Of a stretch of DNA of 50,295 nucleotides, positions 25,478-33,200 are shown one piece after another. The notes beneath the pieces were generated by a model that was given only the letters and a program-made list of their open reading frames with translations, was not told the origin of the DNA and searched no databases. The stretch lies in NCBI GenBank assembly GCA_001418405.1, contig LIQL01000105.1:1-50295 (forward strand). The letters are read 5' to 3'. The stretch's first letter is position 1; each line of letters starts with the position of its first letter. The translations under genes and the position numbers were made by a program. Source of the stretch: Streptomyces diastatochromogenes. Its GTDB lineage: Bacteria; Actinomycetota; Actinomycetes; Streptomycetales; Streptomycetaceae.

Positions 25478-27034
25478 ATGTGGGACGGGCTTGATCCTGT
25501 CATCGCGCGGCACATCCCCGCCGGTGCCGACTTCGCGTCGGAGGGCCACCGCGTCGCCAACTGGATTGAGAAGTTCTGTGTCCTGACCGGGAGTTTCGCC
25601 GGTCAGCCGTTCACGCTTCTCCCCTGGCAGCGCGAACTACTCGTTGACGCCTACCGCCTTGAGCGGGACGCCTTCGGGCGGTGGCGCCGCAAGCACCGGA
25701 CCGCCGTGGTCTGCGTGGCCCGGAAGAACGGCAAGTCAACCCTTGCCGCCGGGATCATGCTGTACCACCTTGTGGCGGACCGGGCCGACACCCAGCGCCA
25801 GATCATCGCTGCGGCCAACGACCGGGCCCAGGCCCGCATGGTCTTCGACGCGGCCAAGTCCATGGTCCTGGCCTCCCCGAAGCTCTCATCGGTGTGTGAG
25901 GTCCAGCGGGACATCATTCGTTATCAGGACTCCACCTACCGCGTGGTGTCCGCCGACGCGGGCCGCCAACAGGGCCTGAACCCCAGCTCCGTCAGTCTCG
26001 ATGAGTACGCCTTCGCCAAGTCGGCGGACCTGTTCGACGCGCTGACCCTGGGGTCCGCCGCGCGGCGGGAGCCGATGTTCTGGATCATCAGCACCGCCGG
26101 CCCCGACCCTGACGGCCCGTTCGCCCAGCTCTGCACCCAGGGCGAGCGCGTCAACAGCGGGGAGCTTGAGGACCCCACGCTCTTCTACCGCTCGTGGGGC
26201 CCGCGCATCGGGGACACCGTGGACCACACGGACCCGGAGGTCTGGGAGCGGTGCAACCCCTCCTTCAGCATCCTCAACCCGGCGGACTTCGAAGCCGCCT
26301 GTCAGCGCAGTACCGAAGCGTCCTTCCGGATCTACCGACTCAGTCAGTTCGTCCGGGGCGGTAGCTCGTGGCTGCCTCATGGCCTGTGGGACTCCCTGGC
26401 CGTGGACGACGCGCTCAGCCCCGGTGACGCCGTGGTCCTGGGCTTCGACGGATCTTGGAAGGGCGACTCAACAGCGTTGGTCGCCTGCCGCGTTCACGAT
26501 CTGCGCGTGTTCGTGCTGGGGCACTGGGAGGCCCCGGCGGACGATGCCCACTGGCGCGTACCCATGGCGGACGTGCGGGACGCTCTCCGCTCCGCGCTGG
26601 ACACGTACAAGGTCCGCGTCCTTGTGGCCGACCCGTACCGCTGGGAGGAGAGCCTTGACCGCCTTGAGGCGGAGGGCCACCCGGTGGAGGCGTTCCCGAC
26701 CAACAGCCTGAAGCGGATGATCCCCGCCACCCAGGCGGTCTACGACGCGGCACGGGACGGGCGCCTCAGCCACGACGGCAACCCGGCGCTTGCCCGCCAC
26801 ATCGGCAACGCCGTACTGCGGGAGGACCGGCACGGGGCCCGCATCACCAAGGAGCACGCTTCGAGCCGCCGGAAGATCGACTTGGCCATTGCCATGATCT
26901 TGGCCGTTCACGGCGCGGTGCTGTGGCGGGAGGACAACCCCGGCTTCGTAGACGCTCCGATCCTCGCCACCTGGGAGACCGATGGTGAGGTCTTCGCCTT
27001 CGGCGGCTCAGCCGAATTCTTTGACGATCTGTGA
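25478..27034 (+). CDS. terL: Terminase large subunit
   Basis: This 518-residue packaging motor has a Walker A-like ARKNGKST (81-88), Walker B VSLDEYAFA (Asp175, Glu176) and a coupling motif ISTAGPD. The C-terminal RNase H-like nuclease has FDGSWKGDSTALVA (Asp324), and LVADPYRWEESL supplies another likely metal ligand. It belongs to the Terminase_1/HK97 group. ATG 25478 follows GGGGGG at normal distance. Length is normal for the group. Confidence 0.95.
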   Translation: MWDGLDPVIARHIPAGADFASEGHRVANWIEKFCVLTGSFAGQPFTLLPWQRELLVDAYRLERDAFGRWRRKHRTAVVCVARKNGKSTLAAGIMLYHLVADRADTQRQIIAAANDRAQARMVFDAAKSMVLASPKLSSVCEVQRDIIRYQDSTYRVVSADAGRQQGLNPSSVSLDEYAFAKSADLFDALTLGSAARREPMFWIISTAGPDPDGPFAQLCTQGERVNSGELEDPTLFYRSWGPRIGDTVDHTDPEVWERCNPSFSILNPADFEAACQRSTEASFRIYRLSQFVRGGSSWLPHGLWDSLAVDDALSPGDAVVLGFDGSWKGDSTALVACRVHDLRVFVLGHWEAPADDAHWRVPMADVRDALRSALDTYKVRVLVADPYRWEESLDRLEAEGHPVEAFPTNSLKRMIPATQAVYDAARDGRLSHDGNPALARHIGNAVLREDRHGARITKEHASSRRKIDLAIAMILAVHGAVLWREDNPGFVDAPILATWETDGEVFAFGGSAEFFDDL

Positions 27035-27098
27035 CGCCCGCCTCTGCGCGCGGGCTCGGTAACGGCCCGCCTCTGTGCGCGGGCACGGGGGTGAGATC

Positions 27099-28448
27099 GT
27101 GGGCTTCTGGTCTGCACTGTTCAAGCCCCGCGCTCCTGAGACGCGGGCCAACTGGGAACCGGACACGGACCTTTACCCCTTCCCGGGGGTGGTCTCGTCC
27201 GCCGGTCAGCGGGTCAACTCCTCTACGGCGCTTCAGGTGTCGGCGGTCTTCGCGTGCATCCGGCTCCTGTCGGAGACCATAGCCACGCTCCCCGTCGCCG
27301 CGTATTCGCGCCGTGGCGGTGCCCGCCGGGAGGTCACCTCCCCGACGTGGCTGGACTACCCCACGGCGGAGCCGGGCGGACTGGGCCGGATCGACCTGAT
27401 CTCTCAGATCGTCCTGTCCCTCCTCCTTGAGGGCAACGCCTACCTGGCCGTGCGGTGGTCGCCGGACAACACCCAGATCGTGGGCCTTGACGTGCTGGAC
27501 CCGTCCCGCATCGTGACCCACGCGGTGGTGGTGGACGGCTCCCGGCGCAAGGTTTTCGAAGCCTTCGACATCGACGCGGACGGCAACGAGGTGGCCGTTG
27601 GCTACTTCACGTCGCGGGAGATCCTGCACATCCCCGGGATGATGCTCCCCGGGGAGTTCACCGGGGTCAGCCCGATCAACTACGCGCGGGAGTCCATCGG
27701 TCTCACGCTCGCGGCCCAGACCTTCGGCGCCAAGTTCTTCAGCAACGGGGCCGTGCCGGCTGCCATCGTGGAAGTCCCCGGCGCCATGTCGGAGGACGGT
27801 CTTGCCCGCGCCCGGGAGGCGTGGCGCCTGGCCAACTCCGGCCCGGACAACGCCCACAGGGTCGCACTCCTGACGGAAGGCGCCAAGTTCTCAAAGGTCA
27901 GCCTGACCCCGGACGAAGCCCAGTTCCTTCAGACCCGCGCCTTTCAGATTCCGGAGATCGCCCGGATCTTCGGCGTGCCTCCGCACCTGATAGCGGACGC
28001 GTCCGGCTCCACGAGCTGGGGCAGCGGACTGGCCGAACAGAACCAGGCGTTCAGCATGTTCAGCCTTCGGCCGTGGCTTGAGCGCATCGAGGCCGGTTTC
28101 ACGCGGCTCCTGTTCGCGGAGACCGCCGACCGCCACAAGTTCGTCAAGTTCTCGCTTGACGGAATCCAGCGGGGCGCCCCGAAGGAACGCATGGAGCTGT
28201 ACTCCCTGGGTCTTCAGAACGGCATCTACTCCATAGACGAAGTCCGGGCCGCCGAAGACCTTGAGCCCCTGCCCGATGGGCTGGGCGCCGCGTACCGCGT
28301 GCCGCTGAACCTGGGCGACGTGTCCGACGAAGACGAGCCCCCCGCGCCGGAGCCGGAGCCGGAGCCGGAAGACCCGGCCCCGGACGAGACCAACGAGGGG
28401 GACGAAGACGATGACGAAGGAGACCCGGAGCCTGAGCGCTCCGGCTGA
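27099..28448 (+). CDS. Portal protein, HK97 family
   Basis: This 449-residue dodecameric portal at the capsid vertex reads STALQVSAVFACIRLLSETIATLPVAAY, LEGNAYLAV, ILHIPGM, QFLQTRAFQIPEIARIFGVPPHLI and WGSGLAEQNQAFSMFSLRPWLERIE, all hallmarks of the family. GTG 27099 (VGFWSALF) follows GGGGGTGAG. The C-terminal tail is Pro/Glu/Asp-rich. Its 3' end overlaps the protease gene by 38 bp. Confidence 0.93.
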   Translation: MGFWSALFKPRAPETRANWEPDTDLYPFPGVVSSAGQRVNSSTALQVSAVFACIRLLSETIATLPVAAYSRRGGARREVTSPTWLDYPTAEPGGLGRIDLISQIVLSLLLEGNAYLAVRWSPDNTQIVGLDVLDPSRIVTHAVVVDGSRRKVFEAFDIDADGNEVAVGYFTSREILHIPGMMLPGEFTGVSPINYARESIGLTLAAQTFGAKFFSNGAVPAAIVEVPGAMSEDGLARAREAWRLANSGPDNAHRVALLTEGAKFSKVSLTPDEAQFLQTRAFQIPEIARIFGVPPHLIADASGSTSWGSGLAEQNQAFSMFSLRPWLERIEAGFTRLLFAETADRHKFVKFSLDGIQRGAPKERMELYSLGLQNGIYSIDEVRAAEDLEPLPDGLGAAYRVPLNLGDVSDEDEPPAPEPEPEPEDPAPDETNEGDEDDDEGDPEPERSG

Positions 28449-29148
28449 GGTCCGGGCCAACGGCGACACGACCACGATGCGCGGGTACGCGTACCGGTTC
28501 GGGGAGCTGTCCCACGACCTGGGCGGCTTCCGGGAGCGCATCGCGCCGGGGGCCGGGATGGCCTCCCTTGAGCGCAACGACGTGGTGGCCACCTTCAACC
28601 ACAACATGGACCGGGTCCTTGGCCGGCGCTCCTCCGGCACGCTCCGGGTGGGTGAGGACGACCACGGCGGTTGGTACGAGATCGACCTACCGAACACGAC
28701 CACGGGCCGGGACCTTGCCGAACTCCTCAAGCGCGGTGACGTGAAGGGATCTTCCTTCACCTTCCGCGTGGGCAGGGGCGGGCAGCGCCGGGCCGGGACG
28801 GACCCGGAGACCGGTCTCCCGATCCGGGAGATCACCGAAATGGATGTTGCCGAACTGGGGCCAGTCCTCACCCCGGCGTATCCGACCACTGACGCGGCAC
28901 TTCGGTCCATCGGGGCAGTGCTGGGCGTCGAACTCCGCGCCGCGAAGCCGGACGACGAAGACCCGGAGGAGTCCGAAGAGGACACCCCGGAGGAGTCGCC
29001 GGAGGGCGCGGACGAACCGGCTGGGGGGCCGGAGGAGAAGGACCCGGACGAGTCCGAAGAGGACGAGCCGGATGAGCACAAGGACGCGCGTGCACTGTTC
29101 CGCGCGCTCATCACCACGGGGGGAACCACATGGACGCAACGACCCTGA
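28411..29148 (+). CDS. HK97-type prohead protease (S78)
   Basis: This 245-residue serine protease matures the capsid. Catalytic His64 lies in FNHN and Ser115 in KGSSFTF. The fold starts with RGYAYRFGELS and includes REITEMDVAELGPVLTPAYP. The last 70 residues are highly acidic (E/D/P-rich) and may act as scaffold. It overlaps portal at the 5' end and the capsid gene at the 3' end, so the three are coupled. Confidence 0.93.
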   Translation: MTKETRSLSAPAEVRANGDTTTMRGYAYRFGELSHDLGGFRERIAPGAGMASLERNDVVATFNHNMDRVLGRRSSGTLRVGEDDHGGWYEIDLPNTTTGRDLAELLKRGDVKGSSFTFRVGRGGQRRAGTDPETGLPIREITEMDVAELGPVLTPAYPTTDAALRSIGAVLGVELRAAKPDDEDPEESEEDTPEESPEGADEPAGGPEEKDPDESEEDEPDEHKDARALFRALITTGGTTWTQRP

Positions 29149-30320
29149 GCGCGAACTTTGAGGCGCGCGAGCGGGCCACCGCCGAACTCCGCACCCTGAC
29201 GGAGGAGTTCGCGGGCAAGGAGATGGACGCGGAGTCCCGGGGCAAGGAGACGAAGCTCCTGGACTCCATCGCGGACTACGACGGTCGGATCAAGCGGGGC
29301 ATCGAAGTCCTGAAGTCCGGCGAGTCCGTCAGTGCCCTCATGCAGGGCCTGAACGGTACCGGCTCGAAGAAGGAGACCCAGGACAAGTTGGCGGAGGCTG
29401 CTGCCCAGCTCCGTGCCCTGGGCGTGAACCAGACGGTGGCGTTCGCGCCGGAGTCCCGCGCGGCCATCGACACGAAGACCAACCCGGGCAACACCGTCAT
29501 CGCCCGGACGCTGTACGGGCGTCTCCTGGCGGAGGCCGTTGAGCGGTCCACCGTCATGAGGGGCGGCGCCACCATCCTGACCACGAGTTCCGGTGAGCCC
29601 ATGGACTTCACCGTTGTCGTGGGCCGGGCACAGGCGAGCATCGTCAACGAGAACGCCAACATCCCGGAGTCGAACCCGACCACGGTTCAGCGCTCCGTTG
29701 GCGCGTTCAAGTACGGCTACGCGTCCACCGTGTCCAGTGAGTTCGTGCAGGATCAGGCGCTTGACCTTGTCGGCTTCCTGGTTGGCGACGCGGGCCCGGC
29801 CATCGGCGCGGGCATGGGTGACCACTTCCTGACCGGCTCCGGCACCAACCAGCCGCGCGGCATCATCACCGCCGGTTCGCCGGCCACCGCCACCTTCACC
29901 GCCACGGCGAAGGACGCGACGGTCAGTGACGCGCTCATTGACCTGTACTACGAGCTGCCCAGCTCCTACCGCGCCAACGCGGCCTTCGTCGTCTCCGACA
30001 AGGTGGCGGCCCAGATGCGCAAGCTGAAGAGCACTGACGGTCAGTACCTGTGGCAGTCCTCCGTACAGGTGGGCGCCCCGGACACCTTCAACGGTCGCCC
30101 GGTCCTCACGGACGTGAGTGTCCCGGACGCCAAGGTCACCTTCGGGGACCTGTCGAAGTACACCGTCCGCCTGGCGGGCCCGCTCCGCGTGGAGCGGTCC
30201 GTTGACCTCAAGTTCCTCTCTGACCAGATCGTTTACCGGTTCCTTCAGCGCGCGGACGGTCTCCTTGTGGATGAGCGCGCGGTCAAGGTGCTCACGGTCG
30301 GCGGTGGCTCCGGCGCGTAA
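29130..30320 (+). CDS. Major capsid protein, HK97 fold
   Basis: In this 396-residue protein, residues 1-100 are a charged coiled-coil delta domain (EARERATAELRTLTEEFAGKEMD...) expected to be removed by the upstream protease. From about residue 110 the HK97 fold follows: NTVIARTLYGRLLAEAVERS, VVGRAQASIVNENANIPESNPT, and a strong DHFLTGSGTNQPRGI block, the nucleotide-like loop typical of phage capsids. It is the most abundant virion protein. ATG 29130 lies behind GGGGG. Confidence 0.94.
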   Translation: MDATTLSANFEARERATAELRTLTEEFAGKEMDAESRGKETKLLDSIADYDGRIKRGIEVLKSGESVSALMQGLNGTGSKKETQDKLAEAAAQLRALGVNQTVAFAPESRAAIDTKTNPGNTVIARTLYGRLLAEAVERSTVMRGGATILTTSSGEPMDFTVVVGRAQASIVNENANIPESNPTTVQRSVGAFKYGYASTVSSEFVQDQALDLVGFLVGDAGPAIGAGMGDHFLTGSGTNQPRGIITAGSPATATFTATAKDATVSDALIDLYYELPSSYRANAAFVVSDKVAAQMRKLKSTDGQYLWQSSVQVGAPDTFNGRPVLTDVSVPDAKVTFGDLSKYTVRLAGPLRVERSVDLKFLSDQIVYRFLQRADGLLVDERAVKVLTVGGGSGA

Positions 30321-30336
30321 GGCGCCGCACGAACGA

Positions 30337-30372
30337 GGGGGCCAAGCGACTCACGCGGGACGCTTGGCCCCC
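30337..30372 (+). terminator. Terminator after capsid gene, includes palindrome copy 2
   Basis: GGGGGCCAAGCG (30337-30348) pairs perfectly with 30361-30372. The loop and stem contain CAAGCGACTCACGCGGGACG (30343-30362), a diverged copy of the 24-bp phage palindrome. It may attenuate readthrough so that capsid is made in excess. Confidence 0.75.
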
Positions 30373-30388
30373 GGCCCTGGGGGATGCC

Positions 30389-30754
30389 TTGTCCTACGCC
30401 ACCGTGGCCGAACTCCGGGAGCTGGACGGGCTGGACGACACGGCCCAGTTCTCGGACGCCACGCTCAGCGAAGCCATCGACTACGCCGTTGAGACCGTCG
30501 AAAACTACTGCGGTCGGAAGTGGGAAGGCGTCGATGCCGCCCCGGAAACGATCCGGTGGTGTGTACGGAAGATCGCCCGGCAATACGTGCTGGACCTTGT
30601 GTCCCGCGTCCCGGACCGGGCTCTTCAACTGCAATCCGAATTCGGATCAATCCAGCTTGCCCAGGCGGGCGGCAACTGGCGGCCCACGAGCCTGCCGGAG
30701 GTCAACGCCCAGCTCAACAGGTACCGGATTCGGCTTCCGTTCATCTTTCTCTAG
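30389..30754 (+). CDS. Head-tail connector (gp6-like adaptor)
   Basis: This 121-residue protein has the classic connector pattern: SYATVAELRELDGLDDT, FSDATLSEAIDYAVETVENYCGRKW, ETIRWCVRKIARQYVLDL. It forms a ring below the portal. The start is TTG 30389, since GGGGGATGCC stands just upstream and no in-frame ATG is available. Confidence 0.87.
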   Translation: MSYATVAELRELDGLDDTAQFSDATLSEAIDYAVETVENYCGRKWEGVDAAPETIRWCVRKIARQYVLDLVSRVPDRALQLQSEFGSIQLAQAGGNWRPTSLPEVNAQLNRYRIRLPFIFL

Positions 30755-30762
30755 GGGGCCCC

Positions 30763-31197
30763 ATGTCGTTGATCTTCAACGCCAAGGTGGCCCTCTTCGA
30801 AGCGCTCCGGGGGCTCGTCCCCGCCGGGGTGCAATGCACCTTCGCGGAGAGGGGCCAGTCCGACCGGCGCCGCCAGATCTGGTTGGGCGCCACGGTGGAC
30901 GAGGAGCTTGAGCCCGTCGCCATGCGCGCCGGACCGCGTAAGCCGGTGGCCGTTACCGGCTACGTCGAAGCCCACGCGGTGGTGATCGTCCCCGGCGACC
31001 CGATGGCCGCTGAGCGGGGCGCCTACGAGCTGCGTGAGCTTGTGGCCGACGCCTGCCGCGCCGTGGACCGCGCCACCGTGGCGGGGCTCGTGGACCTCCG
31101 CCCGGAGTCGTCATCCGTCGAGACCGCCGAGACCACTGACGGGGCGTACAGCGCCCTGACCGTCCGCGTGAGAGTGCGCGGACGCACCACGACTTAG
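30763..31197 (+). CDS. Putative tail terminator / neck protein
   Basis: This 144-residue protein lies between the adaptor and the tail tube. Segments SLIFNAKVALFEALRGLVPAGVQCTF, RRQIWLGATVDEEL and GAYELRELVADACRAV are compatible with tail terminator or neck proteins that cap the tube. ATG 30763 follows AGGGGG, 8 nt past the adaptor stop. The role rests mainly on position. Confidence 0.6.
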   Translation: MSLIFNAKVALFEALRGLVPAGVQCTFAERGQSDRRRQIWLGATVDEELEPVAMRAGPRKPVAVTGYVEAHAVVIVPGDPMAAERGAYELRELVADACRAVDRATVAGLVDLRPESSSVETAETTDGAYSALTVRVRVRGRTTT

Positions 31198-31208
31198 GGG
31201 GAAGTCGC

Positions 31209-32225
31209 ATGGCGCTTGACGCTGCCATTGGCATTGGAGAAGAGGCCACCTACGGCACGCCCGCCGAATCCACCATCGGGTACGAGGGGAAGGCGGATTC
31301 GTGGAAGGTGGCCAAGGAGTTCATTGAGTCCGTGGGGTTCAGGCGGGGAATGCAGACCGCCCGCGCGGACCGCCGCAACATCATTCAGATGGGCGGGGAG
31401 GGGGAGCTTGAGGTTGACCTCCTGGACGTGGGCGCCGCCGCCCTCCTGAGTGCCGCGTTCGACAAGCACACCTTCACCGACACGGGCAACACCCGGGTCC
31501 ACACCTTCGAGACCGCCACCGTGAGCGGTGCTCCGTCGTGGACGGCTCAGATGATCCGGCCCACCGTCGAAGGTACGGAGGTGGCCTACCGGCACGTGGG
31601 GTGTGTCGCCACTGAGTGGGAGCTGACCGCCGAGACTGAGAACGCGGTCACGCTCAACGTGTCCTTCGACTTTCAGGACGTGTCGCACAGCACCGCGCCG
31701 GCTGAGGCGCTGCCCATCGACTACCCGGCGGACGCCCGGCCCTACGACTGGTCGCGGACCGCGCTGACCCTGACCCGGGGCGGCTCCGCCGTGGCGCTGG
31801 ACGCGTCGAAGTTCTCCATGACCGGAGACCTGGGCATGAAGACGGACCGGCGCTTTCTGCGGGGCACGGCCCTGAAGAAGAAGCCCGTCCGCGCCGCCGT
31901 GCCGACGTACGAAGGGGAGCTTGAGGGGGAGTTCACCGGGGAGTCCCTGAAGCTGTACGAGGCGTTCGTTGCCGGTGAGGTGGTCTCCCTCCGGGTGGAC
32001 CTCACGGGCCTGACCCCCGGCACGAGCTTCCGCGTGGACGCTCCGGCCATCCAGTTCACCGGGGAGTCCCCGGAGGCGTCCACGGATGACGTGACGGTCC
32101 ACACCCTTCCCTTCCGCGTGCTGGACCCGGGCACCGGTGAGGCCGCGATCAAGGCCACCTACACGGAGCCGAAGCCCGCCGCCCCGGCCCAGCTCAAGGC
32201 AACCGGCACCCCAGACAAGGGGTGA
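31209..32225 (+). CDS. Major tail tube protein
   Basis: This 338-residue protein starts LDAAIGIGEEATYGTP, the usual opening of phage tail tube proteins, followed by a long beta-rich body (WKVAKEFIESVGFRRGMQ, GEGELEVDLLDVG, GCVATEWELTAETENAVTLNVSFDFQ). The C-terminal about 40 residues (KPAAPAQLKATG) resemble a linker to a small decoration domain that is absent. It precedes the chaperone and tape measure genes, as expected. Confidence 0.8.
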   Translation: MALDAAIGIGEEATYGTPAESTIGYEGKADSWKVAKEFIESVGFRRGMQTARADRRNIIQMGGEGELEVDLLDVGAAALLSAAFDKHTFTDTGNTRVHTFETATVSGAPSWTAQMIRPTVEGTEVAYRHVGCVATEWELTAETENAVTLNVSFDFQDVSHSTAPAEALPIDYPADARPYDWSRTALTLTRGGSAVALDASKFSMTGDLGMKTDRRFLRGTALKKKPVRAAVPTYEGELEGEFTGESLKLYEAFVAGEVVSLRVDLTGLTPGTSFRVDAPAIQFTGESPEASTDDVTVHTLPFRVLDPGTGEAAIKATYTEPKPAAPAQLKATGTPDKG

Positions 32226-32229
32226 GGCG

Positions 32230-32664
32230 GTGGCCCGCACGTCGGCGTACACGGTCCGGGTGACCGGGCTGCGTGAGCTTCAGAAGAACGTCCGCCGGCT
32301 CAAGAGCCGGGACCTGAACAACTCCGTCCGCGCCGCGAACAAGGCAGCGGCGGAGGTGGTCAAGCCGGAGGCGGAGTCAACGGCCCCGAAGGGCAAGCGG
32401 GACGCGAAGTCCAGCAAGCGCTACAAGCCGGGGAAGTTGGCGAAGTCCGTCAAGGTCACCGCCTCCGTCAAGGGCGCCGCCGTGAAGGCGGGCTCAGCCG
32501 CTCGCGTGCCGTACGCGGCGGCAATCCACTTCGGCTATCCGAAGCGCGGGATCAGGCCCAACAGATTCCTGTACCGGGCCATGGCGCGCAAGAGCGATGC
32601 CGTTTCCGAGACCTACGAGCGTGAGATAGGCGCCGTGGTCCGTCAGCACCTTGAGGGGGACTAG
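32230..32664 (+). CDS. HK97 gp10-like head-tail joining protein
   Basis: This 144-residue basic protein reads TSAYTVRVTGLRELQKNVRRLKSRDLN, VPYAAAIHFGYPKRGIRPNRFLYRAM. The final P-x-R-F-L block is the signature of HK97 gp10-type proteins. GTG 32230 overlaps an AAGGGGTGAGG ribosome-binding site. It is unusual that it lies after the tube gene rather than before it. Confidence 0.78.
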   Translation: MARTSAYTVRVTGLRELQKNVRRLKSRDLNNSVRAANKAAAEVVKPEAESTAPKGKRDAKSSKRYKPGKLAKSVKVTASVKGAAVKAGSAARVPYAAAIHFGYPKRGIRPNRFLYRAMARKSDAVSETYEREIGAVVRQHLEGD

Positions 32665-32666
32665 GT

Positions 32667-32987
32667 ATGGGACAGAAGAGGCCGGTCAAGACCGTCCGCC
32701 AGGCGAACCCGGTTGCAAAGGCCGTGGGCGGTGAGCTGGGCGAACTCCTGTCGCTGGATCTCGACAGTCTCACGATTGACGAGATCGACATTATCGAGGA
32801 GGTCACCGGCGCCCCGCTGGACGAGCTGAAGAAGCCCGGAGCCCGCCGGGGCCCGATGCTGCGGGCCATGGCCGTGGTCCTCAAGCGCCGTACCGATCCG
32901 GGCTTCTCCATCGAGGACGCGGGCAAGCTCCGTCTCCAGTTCAAGCCGGGCAAGGCGAAGACGGACCCTACCGGGCCCAGCGCGTAG
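32667..32987 (+). CDS. Tail assembly chaperone (gpG-like)
   Basis: This 106-residue protein begins two bases after the previous stop. It sits exactly where HK97-type phages carry their gpG-type chaperone, just before the tape measure gene. The helical LGELLSLDLDSLTIDEIDIIEEVTGAPLDEL segment is typical. A second open frame (-1 relative) overlaps its end. Confidence 0.8.
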   Translation: MGQKRPVKTVRQANPVAKAVGGELGELLSLDLDSLTIDEIDIIEEVTGAPLDELKKPGARRGPMLRAMAVVLKRRTDPGFSIEDAGKLRLQFKPGKAKTDPTGPSA

Positions 32988-33004
32988 TTGCGTGCGCCCG
33001 GCTC

Positions 33005-33187
33005 GTGTCCCACTTCCGTGGGCTCACGTGGTCGGACGTGCGGTCCCTACCCCTGCGGGACTTCAACGCGCTGGTTGACCAGATGTCGGCGGACATCGAA
33101 GCGCAGAACAAACAGAGCCGACGCGCGTCCCGTGGGCGCACGTCCCAGGGCTCTTCGGGGGAACGGCGGACGCCGGTCATGACATAG
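33005..33187 (+). CDS. Tail chaperone second frame (gpT-like), probably by -1 frameshift
   Basis: This 60-residue frame reads MSHFRGLTWSDVRSLPLRDFNALVDQM, typical of the C-terminal part of gpG-T fusion chaperones. Its frame is open back through the end of the upstream gene (at least to 32936), in -1 relation, so a fusion is feasible. No canonical heptamer stands in the right register; GGGCCCA at 32973 is off-phase. The GTG at 33005 lacks a ribosome-binding site, arguing for frameshifting over reinitiation. Confidence 0.65.
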   Translation: MSHFRGLTWSDVRSLPLRDFNALVDQMSADIEAQNKQSRRASRGRTSQGSSGERRTPVMT

Positions 33188-33200
33188 CACGGGGGGACCG

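Noticed and set aside
32518..32540. GGCAATCCACTTCGG inside the gp10-like gene as another element copy
   Set aside because: It is within coding sequence and the remaining 27-nt pattern is absent.
32973..32979. GGGCCCA as slippery heptamer for the tail chaperones
   Set aside because: It has heptamer form but stands in the wrong register relative to the zero frame codons.
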